From Streptomyces sp. Tue6028 (GTDB lineage: Bacteria > Actinomycetota > Actinomycetes > Streptomycetales > Streptomycetaceae), in the NCBI RefSeq assembly GCF_002300165.1, contig NZ_MLCE01000023.1:248001-312000 (forward strand): a stretch of 64,000 nt of DNA. Direction: 5' to 3'. The position numbers and the translations under genes were made by a program. Numbering within the stretch: the first letter of the stretch is position 1; each line of letters starts with the position of its first letter. Shown in pieces: positions 58,412 to 64,000 of this stretch. The notes under the pieces were generated by a model. The model had not been told where the DNA came from. It did not search any database and was given only the letters and a program-made list of their open reading frames with translations.

Positions 58412-59725
58412 ATGACCCATCAGGAAGCGGACCAAGCGGCGCCCATGCGCCGGGTGCTCGCGGTGATCCCCGCGCGCGGCGGCTCCAAGGGCGTGCCCGC
58501 GAAGAACCTCCTCCCGGTCGGCGGTGTGCCGCTGGTGGCCCGCGCGGTGCGCGAGTGCCGCGCGACCCGCCTCGTCACGGACGTCGTGGTCTCCACGGAC
58601 GACCAGGCGATCGCGGCGGCGGCCCGGCAGGCCGGCGCCGAGGTCGTGCTGCGCCCCGCCGCCATCGCCGGCGACACCGCGACCTCCGAGGCCGCCGTCC
58701 TGCACGCCATGGACGCCCACGAGGCGCTGCACGGCTCGGCCGTCGACGTGGTCCTCCTCGTCCAGTGCACCAGCCCGTTCATCGTCCGCGAGGACATCGA
58801 TGGCGTCGCCGCGGCGGTCGTCGAGAACGGCGCGGACACCGCCCTGACCGTGGCCCCGTTCCACGGGTTCATCTGGCGGGACGCGGCCGACGACCCCGCC
58901 GTCGTGGACACCGCGCGCACCGCCGAGGCGAGCGCGGCCGGCGCGGGAGGCACCACCAAGGTCGCCAACTCCACCGGCACGGAGGGCGGCTACGGCGTCA
59001 ACCACGACAAGTCCTTCCGCCCCCGGCGCCAGGACCGCCCCCAGGACCTCCTGGAGACCGGCGCGGCCTACGCGATGGACGCGACGGGCCTGCGCGAGCA
59101 CAAGCACCGCTTCTTCGGCCGCACCGAGCCGGTGCGCACCGACCCCGCGCGGGTCCTGGAGATCGACGACCCGCACGATCTCGCCCGCGCCCGTGCCCTC
59201 GCGCCCCTCTTCGACGCCAACCGTCCCGGCTCCCTCCCGACCGCCGACGACATCGACGCGGTCGTCCTCGACTTCGACGGCACCCAGACCGACGACAGGG
59301 TGCTGATCGACTCCGACGGACGGGAGATCGTCTCCGTGCACCGCGGGGACGGCCTCGGCATCGCGGCCCTCCGCAGGAGCGGCCTGACGATGCTCATCCT
59401 GTCCACGGAGAAGAACCCGGTCGTCGCCGCACGCGCACGCAAGCTCCAGATCCCCGTGCTGCACGGCATCGACCGGAAAGACCTCGCACTGAAGCAGTGG
59501 TGCGAGGAGCAGGGCATCGCGCCTGAGCGCGTGCTCTACGTCGGCAACGACGTCAACGACCTCCCGTGCTTCGCCCTCGTCGGCTGGCCCGTGGCGGTCG
59601 CGAGCGCCCACGACGTCGTGCGCGGCGCCGCACGCGCGGTCACCACCGTCCCCGGCGGTGACGGCGCGATCCGAGAGATCGCCAGCTGGATCCTCGGCCC
59701 CTCTCTCGATTCCCTCGACAAGTAA
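58412..59725 (+). CDS. CMP-nonulosonate (Kdn/sialate) cytidylyltransferase fused to KdsC-like phosphatase
   Basis: A 437-residue two-domain protein. Residues 15-255 are a NeuA-type cytidylyltransferase (VLAVIPARGGSKGVPAKNL, LVQCTSPFI). Residues 270-437 are a HAD phosphatase with VVLDFDGTQTDD, ILSTEKN and LYVGNDVNDLPCF, as in KdsC. One half activates a nonulosonic acid with CMP; the other should remove the 9-phosphate from its precursor, as known for Kdn-9-phosphate. The ATG has AAGGAG eight bases upstream; a GTG overlapping the previous stop is less likely. The NeuB gene follows. Confidence 0.9.
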   Translation: MTHQEADQAAPMRRVLAVIPARGGSKGVPAKNLLPVGGVPLVARAVRECRATRLVTDVVVSTDDQAIAAAARQAGAEVVLRPAAIAGDTATSEAAVLHAMDAHEALHGSAVDVVLLVQCTSPFIVREDIDGVAAAVVENGADTALTVAPFHGFIWRDAADDPAVVDTARTAEASAAGAGGTTKVANSTGTEGGYGVNHDKSFRPRRQDRPQDLLETGAAYAMDATGLREHKHRFFGRTEPVRTDPARVLEIDDPHDLARARALAPLFDANRPGSLPTADDIDAVVLDFDGTQTDDRVLIDSDGREIVSVHRGDGLGIAALRRSGLTMLILSTEKNPVVAARARKLQIPVLHGIDRKDLALKQWCEEQGIAPERVLYVGNDVNDLPCFALVGWPVAVASAHDVVRGAARAVTTVPGGDGAIREIASWILGPSLDSLDK

Positions 59726-59739
59726 GGAACTTCTCCACC

Positions 59740-60678
59740 ATGAGCACCAACTCCCGTCTGCGCACCTTCGGTTCGAAGACCGCCGGCCCGGGCCACCCCG
59801 TCTACGTCGTCGGCGAGATCGGCATCAACCACAACGGCGAGCTCGAGAACGCCTTCAAGCTGATCGACGCCGCCGCCGAGGCCGGCTGCGACGCCGTGAA
59901 GTTCCAGAAGCGCACGCCGGAGATCTGCACCCCGCGCGACCAGTGGGACATCGAGCGCGACACCCCCTGGGGCCGCATGACCTACATCGACTACCGCCAC
60001 CGCGTGGAGTTCGGTGAGGACGAGTACCGCCAGATCGACGAGTACTCCAAGGAGAAGGGCATCGCCTGGTTCGCCTCCCCGTGGGACACCGAGGCCGTCG
60101 CCTTCCTGGAGAAGTTCGACGTTCCGGCCCACAAGGTCGCGTCCGCGTCCCTGACCGACGACGAGCTGCTGCGTTCGCTGCGCGCCACCGGCCGCACGGT
60201 CATCCTGTCCACCGGCATGTCGACCCCGAAGCAGATCCGCCACGCGGTCGAGGTCCTCGGCTCGGACAACATCCTGCTGTGCCACGCCACGTCGACCTAC
60301 CCGGCCAAGGCCGAGGAGCTCAACCTGCGCGTCATCAACACCCTTCAGGCCGAGTACCCGAACGTCCCGATCGGCTACTCGGGCCACGAGACCGGCCTGC
60401 AGACCACGCTCGCCGCGGTCGCCCTGGGCGCCACCTTCGTCGAGCGCCACATCACCCTCGACCGCGCCATGTGGGGCTCCGACCAGGCGGCCTCCGTCGA
60501 GCCGCAGGGCCTGACGCGCCTCGTCCGTGACATCCGCACCATCGAGGCCTCCCTCGGTGACGGCGTCAAGAAGGTCTACGAGTCCGAGCTCGGCCCCATG
60601 AAGAAGCTGCGCCGTGTCGCGGGCGTCGTCGCCGAGGCGGAGATCGCCGCCGCCGCGGGCGAGCCGGTCGCGGTCTGA
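59740..60678 (+). CDS. NeuB-family nonulosonic acid (sialate/Kdn) synthase without SAF domain
   Basis: A 312-residue TIM-barrel synthase that condenses phosphoenolpyruvate with a hexose or hexose phosphate. VVGEIGINHNGELENAFKLID, AVKFQKRTPE, FASPWD and LCHATSTYPAKAEELNLRVI are the family marks, and IGYSGHETG follows. NeuB proteins normally end with a 60-residue SAF domain that shapes the active site of the partner subunit; this protein stops after the barrel. AAGGA lies before the ATG. With the fused phosphatase it points to Kdn-9-phosphate rather than free sialic acid. Confidence 0.9.
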   Translation: MSTNSRLRTFGSKTAGPGHPVYVVGEIGINHNGELENAFKLIDAAAEAGCDAVKFQKRTPEICTPRDQWDIERDTPWGRMTYIDYRHRVEFGEDEYRQIDEYSKEKGIAWFASPWDTEAVAFLEKFDVPAHKVASASLTDDELLRSLRATGRTVILSTGMSTPKQIRHAVEVLGSDNILLCHATSTYPAKAEELNLRVINTLQAEYPNVPIGYSGHETGLQTTLAAVALGATFVERHITLDRAMWGSDQAASVEPQGLTRLVRDIRTIEASLGDGVKKVYESELGPMKKLRRVAGVVAEAEIAAAAGEPVAV

Positions 60679-60707
60679 GCCCCTTACGACGGGACGGTCG
60701 TACACCG

Positions 60708-61820
60708 ATGAGCCCCCGCGCCGGTTCCGCCGGCAGCCACACCCTCGCCTTCGTCGAGAGTCCGGTACAGCTCCTGAACGTGCTGGAGTGGGCGCACACG
60801 CACGCCCACAGTGCCGCGGCGGCGGCCGACGCGGGGCTCACCCGCGCGACGGCGCCCGGCGCGGAGCTCACCCTCGTCGTCCTTTCCCCGAACGACCCGA
60901 TGACCCGCGGCCAGTTGCGCCGCATGGCCGAGCTGGCCCGCGACGAGGGCCACAAGGTCCGCTGGGAGGAGGCACGCGGCGGCACCACCGCCCCCTTCCA
61001 CACCATCGGGGGACTGGCCCCGCTGCTCCGCCGGGCCCGGCGCATCGTCATGGGGGACCCCTTCTCCCGGTACGTTCAGCTGCTGCTGACCATCACCCGG
61101 GCCCAGGACCTGGTCGTGGTCGACGACGGCACGGCCACGATGGAGTTCGTCGCCCAGCTCGCGCGCGGCGAGCGCCTGGTGCGCTGGCACCGGCGCGGCG
61201 GCCGCCCCGGCCCGCGCGACGTGCTCTTCGCGCCGGTCTCCGCCTCGGCCCGCCGACGTCTCACCCCGACCGAGCACCGCACGGTCGAGGTCTTCTCCTC
61301 CATGCCGATCGAATCGGCGCCGGACGGCGTCCGCGTCACCGCCAACGACTTCTCCTGGACCCGCGCCCGCTTCGGGCCGCCCCGCATCACCAAGGGCGCC
61401 GACCTCGTCGGCACGTCCCTCGTCGAGACCGGGGTCGTCGACCCGGACCGCTACCTGGAGGCGGTGCGCTCCCTCGCCGCCGCCCACGGCGCGACCCGCT
61501 ACTTCGCGCACCGCCGCGAGAGCACCGACAAGCTGCACCGGCTGGCCGCCGAGACCGGGCTGGAGATCGTCCGCCCCGACCTGCCCCTCGAACTGATCGC
61601 CCGCCGCGGCCCCATCGGCCGTACGATTCTGAGCTTCCCGTCGACGGTCGTCCACACCCTCCCGCTCGCCCTCGTGGGCACCGAGGTCCGCGTGGCCGTC
61701 TGCGACATCGACCCGGCCTGGCTGACGGAGAACGCCTCCCCGCGCGCGCAGGGCTTCCTGTCGGGGGTCACGGGCACCGCACGCGACGTCCACCGGCTCT
61801 CGGCGGTGAGCACGGCCTGA
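60708..61820 (+). CDS. Second polysialyltransferase-like protein
   Basis: A 370-residue GT-B-like protein. LAFVESPVQLLNVLEWA near the start is typical of the GT52/polysialyltransferase group, VVVDDGTATMEF is the acidic-acidic-Gly motif, YFAHRRES stands where His-Pro is usual, and LSFPSTVVHTLPL is the Ser/Thr motif. It is probably the initiating or extending transferase for the Kdn-type polymer, next to the synthase. An ATG start with a weak ribosome site. Last gene of the operon; a hairpin follows about 200 bases on. Confidence 0.78.
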   Translation: MSPRAGSAGSHTLAFVESPVQLLNVLEWAHTHAHSAAAAADAGLTRATAPGAELTLVVLSPNDPMTRGQLRRMAELARDEGHKVRWEEARGGTTAPFHTIGGLAPLLRRARRIVMGDPFSRYVQLLLTITRAQDLVVVDDGTATMEFVAQLARGERLVRWHRRGGRPGPRDVLFAPVSASARRRLTPTEHRTVEVFSSMPIESAPDGVRVTANDFSWTRARFGPPRITKGADLVGTSLVETGVVDPDRYLEAVRSLAAAHGATRYFAHRRESTDKLHRLAAETGLEIVRPDLPLELIARRGPIGRTILSFPSTVVHTLPLALVGTEVRVAVCDIDPAWLTENASPRAQGFLSGVTGTARDVHRLSAVSTA

Positions 61821-62157
61821 CGCCCCGACACCCCGAGGCGCACGCCCCATGTTGGAACAGTGGCGCTCACATGAGCGTCCGGCGGCGGGCGAAGGGCGCG
61901 GACGTGGTATGCGTGGGGTACGGGAATGGCCTCGGGAACCCCGAGCGTTCCCCGGAAGGGTTCCGCGCGCCCTCGCGGACAGGAATCGACGGCCGGTCAC
62001 CACATCGGCCCAAGATTCAATCGCCCGGAAAGCCGGGCGAGTTTACCCATCCCCGCCAATAGCTATGCGGTGCGCGGCCGATTTTTCTTCCCCTAACGGG
62101 CTGAAGTTTTGTTGATCGTGGGTCGGTCGGCCGCCCGATCGCCCTACCCTTCAAAGG
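61821..62157. other. Intergenic region with hairpin before the amidohydrolase
   Basis: No gene. An 8-bp perfect hairpin with an AAAG loop (TCGCCCGG) at 62021-62040 is the likely terminator of the polymer operon. The 100 bases after it are clearly lower in GC, with short T-runs (GATTTTTC and GTTTTG), and probably hold the promoter of the amidohydrolase gene. It might also be a small RNA; nothing decides this. Confidence 0.55.
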
Positions 62158-63390
62158 GTGAACCAACTGATGTCCCGAGAGTCCGAGGCCGATCTCCCCG
62201 GGGAACCGCTGCTCCCCGGCGCGCTGCCCGAGGCACTGCGCGCCGAACTCGTTGCGTTCCGCCGAGACCTGCACATGCACCCCGAGCTCGGCAACCAGGA
62301 GTTCCGCACCACAGCGGCGCTCAAGGCGCGCCTGGAGCAGGCCGGCCTTCAGCCGCGAGTGCTCGCCATCGGCACCGGACTCATCTGCGACATCGGCGAC
62401 TGGGACGGCGTACGGCCCATGCTCGCGCTGCGCGCCGACATCGACGCGCTGCCCATCCCGGACACCAAGACCGACTGTGCGTACCGGTCCACCGTGCCCG
62501 ACCGTGCCCATGCCTGCGGCCACGACATCCACACGACGGTCGTGCTCGGCGCCGGGCTGGTCCTCGCCGAGCTGCATCGCGAGGGGCGGCTGCCCCGCCC
62601 CGTGCGGCTGATCTTCCAGCCCGCGGAGGAGGTGCTGCCCGGCGGCGCCCCGGACGCGATCGACTCGGGCGTCCTCGACGGCGTGGGGCGCATCATCGGC
62701 GTGCACTGCGACCCGAGGGTGGACGCGGGGCGCATCGGACTGCGGCACGGCGCCATCACCTCGGCGTGCGACCGGCTCGAGGTCTCTCTCGACGGCGCGG
62801 GCGGGCACACCGCGCGCCCGCACCTCACCACCGACCTCGTCACCGCGGCCGCCCGTGTCGTCACCGACGTGCCGGCCCTCGTCGCCCGGCGCGTCGACGC
62901 CCGCAGCGGGCTCGCCGTGACCTGGGGCCGTATCGAGTCGGGCCACGCCTGCAACGTCATCCCGCAGCACGCCGAGCTCTCCGGGACCGTGCGCTGCCTC
63001 GACCTGGAGGCCTGGCGGGCCGCGCCCGACCTGCTGCACGCCGCGATCGACGAGATCGCGAACCTCTACCGCGCCAAGTCCGAGATCAACTACATCCGCG
63101 GCGTCCCCCCGGTCGTCAACGACCCGGCCGTCTCGGAGCTCCTGCGCCACGCGATGACCGCACGGCGCGGGGCGCACTCCATCGAGGACACCGAACAGAG
63201 CCTCGGCGGTGAGGACTTCTCCTGGTACCTGGAGCATGTGCCGGGCGCGATGGCCCGCCTGGGGGTGCGCACTCCGGGCGACCGCACCACCCGCGACCTG
63301 CACCGCGGCGACTTCGACGCGGACGAGTCGGCCATCACCGTCGGCGTCGAGCTGTTCACGGCGGCGGCACTGCTGGACGCCGGGGCGTGA
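62158..63390 (+). CDS. M20-family amidohydrolase
   Basis: A 410-residue metal-dependent amidohydrolase of the AmaA/HipO kind, which cleaves N-acyl amino acids or peptides. Metal ligands are visible: ACGHDIHTT, QPAEEVLPGG, VHCDPRVD and GGEDFSWYL. The dimerisation domain lies between. The GTG start has AAAGG directly before it; an ATG twelve bases further in is an alternative with better spacing. Single gene, with a short hairpin after the stop. Confidence 0.9.
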   Translation: MNQLMSRESEADLPGEPLLPGALPEALRAELVAFRRDLHMHPELGNQEFRTTAALKARLEQAGLQPRVLAIGTGLICDIGDWDGVRPMLALRADIDALPIPDTKTDCAYRSTVPDRAHACGHDIHTTVVLGAGLVLAELHREGRLPRPVRLIFQPAEEVLPGGAPDAIDSGVLDGVGRIIGVHCDPRVDAGRIGLRHGAITSACDRLEVSLDGAGGHTARPHLTTDLVTAAARVVTDVPALVARRVDARSGLAVTWGRIESGHACNVIPQHAELSGTVRCLDLEAWRAAPDLLHAAIDEIANLYRAKSEINYIRGVPPVVNDPAVSELLRHAMTARRGAHSIEDTEQSLGGEDFSWYLEHVPGAMARLGVRTPGDRTTRDLHRGDFDADESAITVGVELFTAAALLDAGA

Positions 63391-63695
63391 GGAGGGCGGG
63401 CGCGGCCGGTGACTAGGTCGCGCCCTTCACCGTCGCGCAGTAGCGTGGGCCGAGCCATCCGTGGCCACGGGCCTCGTCACGCGGGCCGCTCCTTGCGGAC
63501 GCGAAGGGTGATGCCGGTGGCGGGTGTTGTGCGCCCCCTTGCTCCTTTCGGCCCCGTGGTTCACAAGGACGTAACCGGCCATCGGCACGAATGGATAACG
63601 GCCACGCGGTACCCCGTTCCCTGGACGGTCTACGCGCGTTAATCTGCGCCGAACTCAGCACCCACTGCGGGGCTTTGGAGAATGGGGAACTTCAG
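63391..63695. other. Intergenic region before the BMP lipoprotein gene
   Basis: No gene in 305 bases. A 7-bp inverted repeat (GGGCGCG) at 63398-63425 right after the amidohydrolase stop is a weak terminator candidate. TAATCT near 63640 could be a -10 box for the lipoprotein gene; no good -35 was found. Confidence 0.45.
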
Positions 63696-64000
63696 ATGCG
63701 TCGGATATCCAGCCTGACCCGCGTCGCGGTGGGGGTCGCGTCGCTCGCACTCGCCGCCACGGCCTGCGGCGGCACCAGCAATGACAGCGACAAGGGCAGC
63801 GGCGACAGCAGCAAGACCGGCAAGGGTCTCGCCATTGCCTACGACGTCGGCGGCAAGGGCGACCAGTCCTTCAACGACGCCGCGTACGAGGGCCTGAAGA
63901 AGGCGAAGGCGGAGTTCAAGTACAAGACCGCCGACATCGAGCCCACCGACGGCGAGACCGACGCCGACAAGGAGCAGCGCCTCGCGTCGCTGGCCAAGCA
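63696..64000 (+). CDS. BMP-family (nucleoside-binding) lipoprotein, N-terminal part
   Basis: The gene runs off the right edge; 101 residues are visible. A signal peptide ends ALAATAC-GG, with the cysteine as likely lipid site, followed by a Ser/Gly/Asp/Lys linker. The BMP/PnrA signature is clear: AIAYDVGGKGDQSFNDAAYEGLKKAKAEF. Such lipoproteins bind purine nucleosides for an ABC importer, usually encoded just downstream. GGGGAAC precedes the ATG. Confidence 0.9.
   Translation, partial: MRRISSLTRVAVGVASLALAATACGGTSNDSDKGSGDSSKTGKGLAIAYDVGGKGDQSFNDAAYEGLKKAKAEFKYKTADIEPTDGETDADKEQRLASLAK

Noticed and set aside
63396..63695. Riboswitch before the BMP lipoprotein gene
   Set aside because: No conserved riboswitch core could be recognised; only a short hairpin next to the preceding stop is visible.
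1..64000. tRNA, rRNA, insertion sequences and integrase genes
   Set aside because: No cloverleaf-like sequence, transposase motif, integrase or flanking target duplications were noticed. I could not run a structural scan, so short RNAs may have been missed.

Overview
The window looks like a core-chromosome segment of a Streptomyces species. Base composition is very GC-rich, with strong third-position G/C in the real genes. GTG and TTG starts are common, and many gene pairs are coupled by GTGA, ATGA or TGATG overlaps. A family specific to Streptomyces (SCO4848-type membrane protein) is present. From memory, the gene order trpS - dacA - SCO4848-like - metallophosphoesterase - sdhCDAB - sigma pair - wall polysaccharide - bmpA resembles S. 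coelicolor around SCO4839 to SCO4884. I saw no tRNA, rRNA, CRISPR array, insertion sequence or prophage.

Left part (1-11.6 kb): the 3' end of trpS and a 2H phosphoesterase. Next comes a divergent locus carrying all recognised enzymes of decaprenylphosphoryl-arabinose (DPA) synthesis: dprE2 and dprE1 on minus; a PAP2 phosphatase, a UbiA-type phosphoribosyltransferase, GtrA and YihY on plus. A membrane-anchored D,D-carboxypeptidase, a small membrane protein, a metallophosphoesterase and an orphan peptide-binding protein follow.

11.7-26 kb: an LTA-synthase-like alkaline-phosphatase-fold enzyme, an OmpR-type two-component system divergent from an MMPL exporter with an extra C-terminal beta-sandwich, and a self-regulated three-gene operon (membrane protein, DUF393 CxxC protein, TetR). 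The operon promoter has two perfect TTGAAC-type palindromes. A VOC protein, a DUF4132 pair and a small block of unrecognised membrane proteins complete this part.

26-47.5 kb: sdhCDAB with a clear terminator, an OHCU-decarboxylase-like gene whose N-terminus is disrupted or lacks a normal start, a GH20 hexosaminidase preceded by 60-bp repeats, and a run of poorly known small proteins (DUF4328, SUKH, DUF4241 and a pair of paralogues). There is also a secreted amidase with FG-GAP repeats, a lipoprotein, two paralogous cassettes of ECF sigma factor plus single-pass membrane partner, and an L,D-transpeptidase lipoprotein.

47.5-64 kb: a methylmalonyl-CoA-mutase-like large subunit without a B12 domain, a LeuE exporter, a TetR/FAD-monooxygenase divergent pair with two operators, and then a wall-glycopolymer cluster. 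The cluster contains a methyltransferase, an acyltransferase, two polysialyltransferase-like proteins, a GT2, a DUF6716-type glycosyltransferase, a CMP-sialate/Kdn synthetase fused to a KdsC-like phosphatase, and a NeuB-type synthase. It fits synthesis of a Kdn-type teichulosonic acid. The window closes with an M20 amidohydrolase and the start of a BMP-type nucleoside-binding lipoprotein.

Taken together, much of the window serves the cell envelope: two polyprenyl or glycopolymer pathways, peptidoglycan hydrolases and transpeptidases, and envelope-type regulators. The strongest leads are the complete DPA pathway in a genus not known for arabinogalactan, the Kdn polymer genes, the duplicated sigma cassettes and the two TetR operator systems.
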